Below are positions 16,450 through 24,692 of a stretch of DNA of 64,000 bases, piece after piece (position 1 is the stretch's first letter; each line of letters opens with the position of its first letter). The stretch covers positions 9,670 through 73,669 of the forward strand of contig JAXDNY010000076.1 of the NCBI GenBank assembly GCA_034669145.1, given 5' to 3'. Source of the stretch: PALSA-894 sp034669145. Its GTDB lineage: Bacteria > Pseudomonadota > Alphaproteobacteria > Rhizobiales > Xanthobacteraceae. The position numbers and the translations under genes are program-made. The notes below the pieces were generated by a model that saw only the letters and a program-made list of their open reading frames with translations, was not told the origin of the DNA and did not search any database.

Positions 16450-17754
16450 ATGTTCAGGCGCTTTGTGTTGGCGGCGGCGTACCTGCTGCTGTCGGTCCAG
16501 TTGGGCACGGCCGACGAGAAGACCAAGGGCAAGATTTCGATCTGGCTCGGCTATCCGGAAACGCTCGATGCGTTCAAGCTGGGCCAGGCCGAATTCAAGA
16601 AGAAATGGCCGAACGTCGACGTCGAGATCCTGACGTTTGAGCTGCGCGAATTCGAGGCGAAGCTTGCGGTGTCCGTGCCGGCCGGCAGCGGCCCAGACAT
16701 CCTTGCGCTGCACGACTTCATTTTCCCGCGCTACTACGAGGGCGGCAACCTCGCCGATGTGCCGGCCGATCTCGCCAAGGACGTCAACGATGGCAAGATC
16801 ATCGACCCGGTGTTCCGGGATATTCTGACGCGCGACGGCAAGCCGTGGGGCATGCCGTGGTGGTCCGGCCGCAACGGCTTGTTCTACAACGAGGACATGC
16901 TGAAGGCCGCGGGGTTAGACGGGCCGCCGAAGACCTACGCGGAGGTCTGGCAATATGCCGAGAAGCTCACGCAGAAGAACGCTGCGGGCGAACTCACGCG
17001 CGCCGGCATCTCGCTGCGGCTCACCGGGCCTTCCGGCGGGACGCAGAAGTTCGGCTATTTCTACTATCAGCTCGCGGGCGAACAGATGTTCGAACCCGGC
17101 AAGAAGCCCGGCACCGTGCGCGTCACCATCGCGAAGAACATCGATGCAGCCGCGCGCGTGCTAGTCGATCACGTCGAGCATCTGCATGGCGCGAAAAAGT
17201 CCGACGACTGGGCGCTCAAGCATGACGCGCAGGGCTTCGCCTCGGGCGCGGCCGCGATGTTCATGCGCGAGAGCTGGGTGATCCCGTTCGTCAAGAAAAA
17301 CGGTCCGGACATCAAGTTCGGCGTGGTGCCGGTGCCGAAGGACAAGGCCTGGGGCGCCTACAACAATCTGGAAATCCTGTCGGTGAACAAGGATTCCAAG
17401 CTGAAGGACGCCGCGTGGGAATTCATCCGCATCCTGCAGGAGCCGGCGATCGTCAACAACGTGCTCGACGGCTCCGGCTGGGTGCCGATCCGCAAGGACC
17501 GCGACTATTCGGCGGTTCTGGCCAAGGAGCCGCGCTTCCGCGAGATGACGTCGCCGCCGGCCGGCCTCACGCTCTACATCGAGGCCGCGAACACCGCCTA
17601 TGAGGAGATGACCACGCGCGTCGGCGAAGTGATCCAGGCGGGCTTCCGCGATGCATCGCTTGCCGGCAACATGGACGGCGCCAAGAGGGTGATGATGCGG
17701 GCGCACGACACCGCGGTGAAGATCCTCAAGGACAACGGCAACTTTTCAGACTAG
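16450..17754 (+). CDS. Sugar-type ABC transporter substrate-binding protein
   Basis: A 434-residue periplasmic binding protein of the MalE/extracellular-solute-binding family 1 type. The signal peptide spans about residues 1-22 (FRRFVLAAAYLLLSVQLGTA before DEK). Typical features are ISIWLGYPETLDAF, DILALHDFIFPRYYEGGNLA, KPWGMPWWSGRNGLFYNEDM (sugar-site aromatics), and the late LKDAAWEFIRILQEPAIVN. ATG 16450 has GGGAGG at 16439-16444. Two permease genes follow directly, but no ATPase. The ligand is probably a carbohydrate or polyol, by family analogy only. Confidence 0.93.
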   Translation: MFRRFVLAAAYLLLSVQLGTADEKTKGKISIWLGYPETLDAFKLGQAEFKKKWPNVDVEILTFELREFEAKLAVSVPAGSGPDILALHDFIFPRYYEGGNLADVPADLAKDVNDGKIIDPVFRDILTRDGKPWGMPWWSGRNGLFYNEDMLKAAGLDGPPKTYAEVWQYAEKLTQKNAAGELTRAGISLRLTGPSGGTQKFGYFYYQLAGEQMFEPGKKPGTVRVTIAKNIDAAARVLVDHVEHLHGAKKSDDWALKHDAQGFASGAAAMFMRESWVIPFVKKNGPDIKFGVVPVPKDKAWGAYNNLEILSVNKDSKLKDAAWEFIRILQEPAIVNNVLDGSGWVPIRKDRDYSAVLAKEPRFREMTSPPAGLTLYIEAANTAYEEMTTRVGEVIQAGFRDASLAGNMDGAKRVMMRAHDTAVKILKDNGNFSD

Positions 17755-18711
17755 TTGCCCGTGAGCGCGACCGACCACACGGTGGCGCGCAGCAATTTCG
17801 CCGCGCGTTTCGCGGAGTTTCGCGACTCGATCAAGCGCGATCATCTGCTCTGGGTGGTGCTCGCGCTCGGCCCGGTGTTCGCGTTGTTCTGCATCATCCG
17901 GGTCTATCCGATCCTGGAGACGATCCGGCTCTCGTTCTTTCGCTACCATCCGACGCAGCGGAATCGCCCATTCGTCGGCCTCGATAACTACTGGCGGCTG
18001 CTGGAAGACGACTCGTTCCGCACCGCGCTGATCAACACGCTGCAGTTCTGCGTGATGGCGGTGGTGATCACGCTGCTGCTCGCATTCGCGATTGCGGTGC
18101 TGCTGCGCTCGATCGAGAAGGTCGCGCCGGTCTACGAACTGCTGCTCTATATTCCGGTGGTGACACCGTGGGTGCCGGCCTCGGTGATCTGGAAATGGAT
18201 CTTCGATCCGATCCACGGCATCCTCAACTACATGCTCACGGCGGTGGGCATCCCAAAGCTCAACTGGCTGCAGGACGAGCACGTCATCATTTACGCGATC
18301 GTGCTCGTGTCGGTGTGGAAGATGCTCGGCTATTTCGTAGTCGTGTATGGCGTGGGCCTGCGCAACATTCCCGATGAACTGCTCGAAGCGGCCGAGCTCG
18401 ACGGCGCGACGCCGTGGCAGCGGCTGATCTACGTCGTCATTCCGCTGATGAAGCCGATCATCCTGTTTACGGTCATCATCGCCACCATCATCTTCTTCAA
18501 CGTGTTCGCGCCGGTCTACGTGCTCACCGCCTCGGCGCAGGGCGCGCCCGCTTACGACTTCAAGGTGGTGATCGGCGAGATCTACCAGAACGCCTTCGTG
18601 TTCTACCGCATGGGCTATGCGGGGGCGCAGTCGGTGGTGCTGCTCATGTTCGTGCTGACGCTGGTGTTCATCCAGTTCACGCTGTTCCGCGACAAGGCAG
18701 GAGACAAATGA
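17755..18711 (+). CDS. Sugar-type ABC transporter permease (MalF/UgpA-like)
   Basis: Inner-membrane permease of about 318 residues with six helices. The EAA loop that docks to an ATPase is visible as DELLEAAELDGATPWQRLIY (about residues 208-227). Start is uncertain: TTG 17755 follows the preceding stop directly, and GTG 17761 is two codons later; both would suit tight coupling with the binding-protein gene. The stop at 18709-18711 overlaps an ATG that opens a short ORF inside a palindromic repeat. No ATPase gene is in this operon, so the importer must borrow one encoded elsewhere. Confidence 0.93.
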   Translation: MPVSATDHTVARSNFAARFAEFRDSIKRDHLLWVVLALGPVFALFCIIRVYPILETIRLSFFRYHPTQRNRPFVGLDNYWRLLEDDSFRTALINTLQFCVMAVVITLLLAFAIAVLLRSIEKVAPVYELLLYIPVVTPWVPASVIWKWIFDPIHGILNYMLTAVGIPKLNWLQDEHVIIYAIVLVSVWKMLGYFVVVYGVGLRNIPDELLEAAELDGATPWQRLIYVVIPLMKPIILFTVIIATIIFFNVFAPVYVLTASAQGAPAYDFKVVIGEIYQNAFVFYRMGYAGAQSVVLLMFVLTLVFIQFTLFRDKAGDK

Positions 18712-18761
18712 GCATGATCTTATCCGAAAACCGGTTACCCACTTTCGGGATCATGCTCTGA
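18708..18761 (+). other. 17-codon ORF inside a palindromic repeat, linking two permease genes
   Basis: ATG 18708 overlaps the stop of the upstream permease (ATGA) and the ORF ends with a TGA whose last base is the first base of the next permease ATG (TGATG, 18759-18763). The peptide would be MSMILSENRLPTFGIML. It consists almost wholly of the palindromic repeat sequence, so it is unlikely to be a functional protein. The reading frame could let ribosomes travel from one permease gene to the next. Confidence 0.4.
18711..18757. repeat. Rhizobial palindromic repeat between permease genes
   Basis: Outer arms agcatgatc (18711-18719) and gatcatgct (18749-18757) are perfectly complementary. Inner parts tccgaaaacc and the later actttcggga complete an element that resembles a very abundant Bradyrhizobium/rhizobial extragenic repeat (gcatgatc...ccgaaaa...ggta...). 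The element fills nearly the whole spacer between the two permease genes. Confidence 0.85.
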
Positions 18762-19585
18762 TGTTCAAGGAGCGCTGGATCGTCATCGTCGCTTACGCGG
18801 TGTGCACCATCATGGCGCTGATCGCCGTGGTGCCGTTCTTCTGGGTGCTGATGACGGCGCTCAAGACCAACCCCGAAATCAACGCCTGGCCGCCGCACGT
18901 TTTCCCGCGCGCGCCGACGCTGGAACATTTCACCCGCATTCTGCGTGAAGAAAATTTCCTGCGCTACATCTTCAACTCGCTGGTCATCGCACTCTGCTCG
19001 ATGACCGCGATCCTGCTCACATCCTCGCTCGCGGGTTTCATCTTCGCGAAGTACAAGTTCCCGGGCCGTGGTGTGCTGTTCGCGGTCATTTTGGCGACCG
19101 CCATCATTCCGCTCGAGGTCTACATCATCCCGCTCTACCTGATGGTGTTCGGCGTGCGGCTGATGGACACCTATCTGGCGCTGGTGTTTCCCTTCGTCAT
19201 CATGACGTTCGGCGTGTTCTTCATGCGCCAGGTGATCATGGCGATCCCGGACGAGTTGCTCGAAGCGGCGCGCATCGACGGCGCGAACGAGTTCTGGATC
19301 TACGTGCGGGTCGTGCTTGCGCTGAGCAAATCCGGCCTGATGGCGCTCGGGGTGTTCGCGTTCTCGGAAGCCTGGGCGAATTTCATCTGGCCGCTGGTCG
19401 TCGTCACCACCAAGGACATGTACACGACGGAACTGGGCCTTGCGACCTATCAACGCCAGTTCTTCATCGAGTATGGGCCGATTTCGGCCGGCGCCGTTAT
19501 CAGCATCCTGCCGATGCTGATCGTGTTTGCGCTGTTGCGCAGCCACATCATGAAGGGCATCGCGACCAGCGGATTGCGTGGATGA
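18761..19585 (+). CDS. Sugar-type ABC transporter permease (MalG/UgpE-like)
   Basis: Second permease of the importer: 274 residues, six membrane helices, with the EAA loop ELLEAARIDGANEFWIYVRV near residues 165-185. The C-terminus LLRSHIMKGIATSGLRG matches the MalG-type end. It pairs with the 17755-18711 permease. Its ATG lies immediately behind a palindromic repeat with no clear Shine-Dalgarno; translation may depend on coupling through the 17-codon ORF in that repeat. No ATPase or enzyme gene follows in the same direction; a DUF427 gene is next. Confidence 0.94.
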   Translation: MFKERWIVIVAYAVCTIMALIAVVPFFWVLMTALKTNPEINAWPPHVFPRAPTLEHFTRILREENFLRYIFNSLVIALCSMTAILLTSSLAGFIFAKYKFPGRGVLFAVILATAIIPLEVYIIPLYLMVFGVRLMDTYLALVFPFVIMTFGVFFMRQVIMAIPDELLEAARIDGANEFWIYVRVVLALSKSGLMALGVFAFSEAWANFIWPLVVVTTKDMYTTELGLATYQRQFFIEYGPISAGAVISILPMLIVFALLRSHIMKGIATSGLRG

Positions 19586-19661
19586 TTTTTTCGTGAGCGG
19601 CGTTGCGGGTGCGCGGTCCCGCGCCTAGCTGTCGGCGCAGGACAATTTCGACGAGGCGACC

Positions 19662-19943
19662 ATGAAAGCGACCCTGAACGGCGCGGTCGTTGCCGACAGC
19701 GACGACACGGTTTCGGTGCGCGGCTACGACTACTTTCCGCTCGCCAACGCGCGCCTCGATCTGCTCGAGAAATCTCCCAGAACGCCGAAGGACCTCGAAT
19801 GTCCGCACGGCGTGCAGTTCTATGACGTGGTGATCAACGGCGAGCGCCATCCGCGCAATGCCTGGATTTACGAGACGCCGCAGCCGGCGATGAGTGCCGT
19901 GACGGATCGCGTCGGCTTCTGGGAAGACGTGAAAGTCGCCTGA
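19662..19943 (+). CDS. DUF427 family protein
   Basis: A 93-residue soluble protein of the small beta-rich DUF427 family. It begins with MKATLNGAVVADSDDTVSVR and ends WIYETPQPAMSAVTDRVGFW then EDVKVA; the final aromatic block is the family signature. The function of the family is not established. It stands alone between the ABC permease and an MFS transporter gene, with gaps of 76 and 123 bases that contain nothing recognisable. Confidence 0.88.
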   Translation: MKATLNGAVVADSDDTVSVRGYDYFPLANARLDLLEKSPRTPKDLECPHGVQFYDVVINGERHPRNAWIYETPQPAMSAVTDRVGFWEDVKVA

Positions 19944-20066
19944 GCCGCAATTTTCTCCAAGTTCCGCTTGGGCGTCGGCCCTATCCCTAATCGCACATGA
20001 CGGTTCGGCGTGCGCCGTAGCTTTCGCGGCGCGTGCCGGACACACTGTGCATTGGAGGCGAGGCGG

Positions 20067-21308
20067 GTGGCAAAATTCTATGGATGGCGGGTGGTTGGCG
20101 CGGCGTTCGTGCTCGCCTTCTTCGGCTGGGGCCTCGGCTTCTACGGCCCGCCGGTCTATCTGCATGCGGTGCGCGAGGCGCGCGGTTTCTCGCTCGCCGT
20201 CGTCTCAACCGCCGTGACGGTTCACTATCTCGCCGGCGCGATTGTCGTCGCCAATGTTCCCGCGTTGTACCGGCGATTCGGTTTGCCCGCCGTGACCGTC
20301 ACGGCGGCGATCTTGCTCGCGGCTGGAATTTGCGGCTGGGCGATTGCGCGCGAGCCGTGGCAGCTCTTCGTCGCCACGCTGGTCAGCGGAGCAGGCTGGG
20401 CCGCGATGGGCGGGGTTGCGGTGAACGCGATCGTCTCGCCGTGGTTCGTGCGCACGCGGCCGGCCGCACTCGGCACGGCCTATAACGGCGCAAGTTTCGC
20501 GGGGCTGATCTTTTCGCCGCTGTGGGTGTTCGCAATCGCGCTCGTCGGATTTCCCGCGGCGGCAGCCGCGATCGGCGTTGCCACCATCGTGACCGTCGGG
20601 CTGCTGGCCGGGAGATGTTTCACGCGGACGCCGCAGCAAATGGGGCTTTCGCCCGACGGCGACGCGGCCGGCGCGCCGGCCACCTCGGTGACCTCGCCGC
20701 GCGCGAAACCGCTTCCGGGATCGCTGCTCTGGCGCGACCTCGGTTTCATCACGTTGGCGACCGGCGCGGCGCTCTCGCTGTTCGCCCAGATCGGCCTGAT
20801 CACGCATCTCTATTCGCTGCTGGTGCCGGCGCTCGGCAAGGAGTGGGCCGGGCTCGTCATGGGCATCGGCACTGGTGCCGGAATGGGCGGCCGCATGATG
20901 GTCGGCTGGGCGATGCCGGCAGGCGCGGACCGGCGGCTTGTCGCCTGTCTGAGTTACGCGGTGCAGATCGCCGGGACGCTCACGCTGATCGCTGCCGCCG
21001 GCACGACCATTCCGCTGCTGCTCATTGGCGTGCTGCTGTTCGGCGTCGGCATCGGCAACGTCACGTCGATGCCGCCGCTGATCGCGCAGGTCGAGTTCGT
21101 CAAGGACGACGTGCCGCGCGTGGTCGCGCTCGTCGTCGCAATCGGGCAGGCGAGTTATTCGTTCGCGCCGGCGGCGTTCGGCCTGATCCGGGAATTGTCG
21201 GGGGGCAGCTATGTCTTTGCCGGTGCCGCGCTGCTCTATCTGCTCGCGATCAGCGCGCTGCTGATCGGGCGCTACGGCTCCACGAAATCCTTGCGCGCGT
21301 ATCCCTGA
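20067..21308 (+). CDS. Major facilitator superfamily transporter
   Basis: A 413-residue, 12-helix transporter of the MFS. The N-terminus AKFYGWRVVGAAFVLAFFGW and PPVYLHAVREARGFSLAVVS resemble the oxalate/formate-antiporter and monocarboxylate-type MFS group. GTG 20067 has TTGGAGG at 20052-20058. Its last 37 bases overlap the 3' end of serB on the other strand. Substrate is unknown; an organic-acid role is suggested only by the N-terminal pattern. Confidence 0.9.
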   Translation: MAKFYGWRVVGAAFVLAFFGWGLGFYGPPVYLHAVREARGFSLAVVSTAVTVHYLAGAIVVANVPALYRRFGLPAVTVTAAILLAAGICGWAIAREPWQLFVATLVSGAGWAAMGGVAVNAIVSPWFVRTRPAALGTAYNGASFAGLIFSPLWVFAIALVGFPAAAAAIGVATIVTVGLLAGRCFTRTPQQMGLSPDGDAAGAPATSVTSPRAKPLPGSLLWRDLGFITLATGAALSLFAQIGLITHLYSLLVPALGKEWAGLVMGIGTGAGMGGRMMVGWAMPAGADRRLVACLSYAVQIAGTLTLIAAAGTTIPLLLIGVLLFGVGIGNVTSMPPLIAQVEFVKDDVPRVVALVVAIGQASYSFAPAAFGLIRELSGGSYVFAGAALLYLLAISALLIGRYGSTKSLRAYP

Positions 21309-22168
21309 AGATAAAGCAGCGCGGTGAGGTCGCCGTGGTCGATGCGTGCGTGCGCGGCTTCGGCGACCTTCGGCTTGGCGTGATACGCGACGCCGAGCCC
21401 GGCCGCTTCGAGCATCGCGAGATCGTTCGCGCCGTCGCCCGCCGCGAGCGTGTCCTGCGCGGAAAGGCCAAGGCGTTCGCGCAACTCGATCAGGGTCGCG
21501 CGCTTGGCTTCGCGCCCGAGTATCGGCTCGGCGACGCGGCCTGCGAGCTTGCCGTCTTCGACGATCAGCGTGTTGCCGCGGTGTTCGTCGAAGCCGACCA
21601 TCGCGGCGACGCGGCCGGTAAACAGTGTGAAGCCGCCGGACACGAGACAGGTATACGCACCGTTCGCCCGCATGGTGGCGACCAGCGTGCGGCCGCCGGG
21701 CGTGGGCGTGATCCGTTTTGCGATCACCTCGTCGACCACCGCAAGCGGCAGGCCCTTGAGCAGAGCGACACGCTGGCGCAGCGCCGGCTCGAATTCGATC
21801 TCGCCGCGCATCGCACGCTCGGTGATCGCCGCGACATGCGCTTTCAGGCCGACGTAATCCGCGAGCTCGTCGATGCATTCCTGGCCGATCATGGTGGAAT
21901 CCATGTCGGCAACGAACAGCCGCTTGCGGCGTGCGGCTACGGCCTGCACTACGATGTCGACCGGCAAATCGCGCAAGGCGGATCGCAACCGTTCGGTCAC
22001 GCCCTTGTCGTCCGCGCCGCCGGGCGTAAAAAGAATGTCGGCGGCAATGCCGGGGTCGAGGACGCGGACATCCTGGGTCGTCGCGAGCACGCCAACGCTG
22101 AGCGCGATCGCCGCGTCGTTGAGCGCGGGCGCTGCCGGATTGGAAATGAGAGTGACTACGTGAGTCAT
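21272..22168 (-). CDS. serB: Phosphoserine phosphatase
   Basis: Last step of serine synthesis: hydrolyses phosphoserine to serine. The 298-residue protein has an N-terminal ACT-like part (about 1-80, MTHVVTLISNPAAPALN) and a C-terminal HAD domain. The nucleophile motif is VADMDSTMIGQECIDELADY, motif II is CLVSGGFTLFT, and motif IV is AAGDGANDLAMLEAAGLGVA. Its start lies within the first codons of miaA on the opposite strand, a nine-base 5'-to-5' overlap. Its 3' end overlaps the MFS gene. Confidence 0.96.
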   Translation of the reverse strand: MTHVVTLISNPAAPALNDAAIALSVGVLATTQDVRVLDPGIAADILFTPGGADDKGVTERLRSALRDLPVDIVVQAVAARRKRLFVADMDSTMIGQECIDELADYVGLKAHVAAITERAMRGEIEFEPALRQRVALLKGLPLAVVDEVIAKRITPTPGGRTLVATMRANGAYTCLVSGGFTLFTGRVAAMVGFDEHRGNTLIVEDGKLAGRVAEPILGREAKRATLIELRERLGLSAQDTLAAGDGANDLAMLEAAGLGVAYHAKPKVAEAAHARIDHGDLTALLYLQGYARKDFVEP

Positions 22169-23080
22169 CGTGGACCTGAAAAGGCGGTGCTTATCGCAGG
22201 GCCGACCGCAAGCGGCAAGTCTGCGCTGGCGCTCGGGCTGGCCGGCGAGATTGGCGGCACGATCATCAATGCCGACTCGATGCAGGTCTACCGCGATCTG
22301 CGTCTGATCACGGCGCGGCCGACGGCGGAGGAAGAGGCGCGGGCGCCGCACCGGCTCTACGGCCATGTGGACGCGGCGGAGAACTATTCGGTCGGGCGGT
22401 GGCTTTCTGACGTGCGCCCTGTGCTGGATGAGGTGCGCGGCGCGAGGCGCGTGCCGGTTCTGGCCGGGGGGACCGGGCTCTATTTCAAGGCGCTGACGCA
22501 GGGCTTGTCCGCCGTGCCGCCGGTCCCGGAGGACATTCGGACGGACGTGCGCGCGCGGATGGAGGCGGAAGGTCCGCCGGCGTTGCATGCCGAGCTTTTG
22601 CGGCGCGATCCCTCAACGCAGCTCAAGCCCGGCGACCGCACGCGCATCGCGCGCGCGCTGGAAGTACTGGAGGCGACAGGGCGTCCGCTCAGCCAATGGC
22701 ATGCCGAAGGCCTGCCGCCGCTTCTCGACGCCTCCAGCGCCGTGAAGGTGTTTCTCGCGCCCGAACGGCCCGAACTGCGCCGCCGTATCGATGCCCGGTT
22801 CGAGGCGATGATGGAGGCGGGCGCGCTTGAGGAAGTCCGCGCGCTTAGCCGCCGCAAGCTCGATCCGCTGCTGCCGGCCATGAAGGCGCATGGCGTGCCT
22901 TGGCTGATCCGGCATCTTGCCGGCGAGATCACACTGATCGAAGCGGCAGAAGGCGCCAAGAACGACACGCGCCGCTATACCAAGCGCCAGTTCACCTGGG
23001 TGCGTCATCAACTGCCGGACTGGACCTGGATTGCGCCGGAGGGCGCCCTCGACGCGACTTTGCGCGCCTTCGGGCGCTGA
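22160..23080 (+). CDS. miaA: tRNA dimethylallyltransferase
   Basis: Transfers a dimethylallyl group to A37 of tRNAs that read UNN codons. The 306-residue protein has the P-loop IAGPTASGKSALALGLAGE, the substrate strand INADSMQVYRDLRLITARPT, AGGTGLYFKALTQGL, and the C-terminal RYTKRQFTWVRHQLPDW. GTG 22160 is the most N-terminal plausible start and overlaps the divergent serB start; GTG 22190 would start just before the P-loop strand. The 3' 73 bases overlap the convergent msrQ gene. The serB-miaA divergence is common in this order. Confidence 0.95.
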   Translation: MSHRGPEKAVLIAGPTASGKSALALGLAGEIGGTIINADSMQVYRDLRLITARPTAEEEARAPHRLYGHVDAAENYSVGRWLSDVRPVLDEVRGARRVPVLAGGTGLYFKALTQGLSAVPPVPEDIRTDVRARMEAEGPPALHAELLRRDPSTQLKPGDRTRIARALEVLEATGRPLSQWHAEGLPPLLDASSAVKVFLAPERPELRRRIDARFEAMMEAGALEEVRALSRRKLDPLLPAMKAHGVPWLIRHLAGEITLIEAAEGAKNDTRRYTKRQFTWVRHQLPDWTWIAPEGALDATLRAFGR

Positions 23081-23895
23081 GACCGAAACGACCATACGAA
23101 CGACGTAAGCGTGATGCCGAGGCCGGCGATCAGCACCCAATGCGCCGGGCGGAACGCCATGTCCCAGTCGAAATTGGCCGAGAACACGCGCCACCACATC
23201 ACGCCGGTCGTCGCGGCGTACCAGCCGGTTTCGACGATAGCGGTGAGCGACGTGGCGATGAACGCGAGCGCGATCTGCCAGATATACGTCACCGCGCCGA
23301 TGTAACGGTGCATCAGCCGGTAGCCGAGCAGCCAAAGCAGGAAGCCCGCGGCCATCACCGACTCGGTGATGTCGAGCTTGGTCTGCATCAGGAAATGAAT
23401 GACGCCGAGAATGGCGATCGCGTAGGCGATTTTGTGCAGCCGGTTCCAGCGCGCGCCGCCCAGCCGCTTGATCATGCCGTCGGTCGAGGTCGCGGCCAGC
23501 GCGATCAGGCCGATCAGCGCGACGAAGCCGATGGTCAGATAGATGCGCTGCACGATTTCGCTCGCGATCTTTGCGAGATCGAATTTCTCCTGCGCGACGT
23601 AGAGCGTGAGGTGCAGCACCGCATAGCAGAACGCCGCGACCCCGAGCGTGCGGCGCATGTTGATCAGCTTCGAGGCATTGAACAGCCGTCGCGCAGGCGT
23701 GATCGAGAGCGAGAGGATGACAAGCCATACGGCGTAATTGCCGGTTGAATGGATCGCGTCATTGACCGGCCGTGCTGCGCTCAGGTCGCCGCTCCAGGCG
23801 CGCCAGGCGAGCCAGAGCGCCGGGACGCAGGCGCCCAGGAACGCGATGATCTTTTCCGCAGACCAGCGGCCGGATTTTTCGCGCAGGAACGGCAT
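23008..23895 (-). CDS. msrQ: MsrQ-like heme-binding membrane subunit of a methionine sulfoxide reductase
   Basis: Six-helix b-type heme protein that passes electrons from the respiratory chain to the periplasmic methionine-sulfoxide reductase MsrP. Recognised by STGNYAVWLVILSLSITPAR, LGVAAFCYAVLHLTLYVAQE, and WNRLHKIAYAIAILGVIHFL with heme-ligand His residues. At 295 residues it is longer than E. coli MsrQ (about 210), with extra helices and a basic tail that overlaps miaA. No msrP gene is adjacent, so the catalytic partner is elsewhere or different. Family assignment good, partner inferred. Confidence 0.88.
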   Translation of the reverse strand: MPFLREKSGRWSAEKIIAFLGACVPALWLAWRAWSGDLSAARPVNDAIHSTGNYAVWLVILSLSITPARRLFNASKLINMRRTLGVAAFCYAVLHLTLYVAQEKFDLAKIASEIVQRIYLTIGFVALIGLIALAATSTDGMIKRLGGARWNRLHKIAYAIAILGVIHFLMQTKLDITESVMAAGFLLWLLGYRLMHRYIGAVTYIWQIALAFIATSLTAIVETGWYAATTGVMWWRVFSANFDWDMAFRPAHWVLIAGLGITLTSFVWSFRSQRPKARKVASRAPSGAIQVQSGS

Positions 23896-23901
23896 CAGAC
23901 G

Positions 23902-24615
23902 TCACGCGCCGAGCTTGTTGGCAAGCTCGGTGAAGCTCGACACCGCGATATCGACTGGGACCGACGGGGCGGCCTCGCCCTTGCCGGGGCCTTTCTCGTT
24001 CGGGCGTGCCACATGCGCCGTTTTGAGCCCGGTCGCCGCGGCCGAGGCGAGATCGTTCGAATGGGCTGCCACCATGACGCATTCATGCGGCGCGCAGTCG
24101 AAGGCCTGGGCGGACTTCAGGTAGACGACAGGCTTGGGCTTGTAGTCGCCGGCGATCTCGGAGCCGAGGATCGCATCCCACGGGAAGTTGTTGCGCCGTG
24201 CGATACCGCACATCAGCGAGATGTTTCCGTTCGAGCACGGCGCGATGAGGAATTTCTTGTGCAGCCGGGTGAGGCCCTCGGTCGCGTCAGGCCAGCCGTC
24301 GAGGCGATGCCAGGCCTTGTTGAGGTGTTGAATCGTGGCCTCGTCCAGCGGCGATACCTTGAAGCGCGGCAGGATGCGCTCGAGGTTGCGCCGGTGCAGC
24401 ACGTCGAGCTTGGAGAACGGGATGACGCCGCTGCGCACTTCCTCCATCGCGGGCTGGTATTCGTCGCGCCAGGCATCCGCGAAGGCGAGCCAGTCGAGTG
24501 TGTAACCCTTGGGCTTGAGGACCGCCTCGCTCTCGCGTGCCACCGACGTGCGCCAGTCCACCACGGTGCCGAATACATCGAAGACAAGGGCTTTGACGGA
24601 AGCGGGGTCGAGCAT
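23902..24615 (-). CDS. Haloacid dehalogenase type II-like hydrolase
   Basis: A 237-residue HAD-superfamily hydrolase. Motif I is LVFDVFGTVVDWR with Asp13 as nucleophile, motif II is APCSNGNISLM, the Lys is in YKPKPVVYLKSAQ, and motif IV is VMVAAHSNDLASAAATGL. This set matches L-2-haloacid dehalogenases, which remove a halogen from 2-haloalkanoates by displacement. Many family members have other or unknown substrates, so dehalogenase activity is not certain. It sits six bases after msrQ start and is probably co-transcribed with it. Confidence 0.88.
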   Translation of the reverse strand: MLDPASVKALVFDVFGTVVDWRTSVARESEAVLKPKGYTLDWLAFADAWRDEYQPAMEEVRSGVIPFSKLDVLHRRNLERILPRFKVSPLDEATIQHLNKAWHRLDGWPDATEGLTRLHKKFLIAPCSNGNISLMCGIARRNNFPWDAILGSEIAGDYKPKPVVYLKSAQAFDCAPHECVMVAAHSNDLASAAATGLKTAHVARPNEKGPGKGEAAPSVPVDIAVSSFTELANKLGA

Positions 24616-24692
24616 GGGCGTTTCCTGATGGTTTTTCGGCGCTGCCTTCCCTTATCATAGCTGCTGTCTTCCAGCCCGCCAGCGAGTACCTC

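Noticed and set aside
20205..21878. 557-codon minus-strand open frame over the MFS gene and serB
   Set aside because: Arg-rich shadow without motifs; MFS and serB are both clear in other frames.
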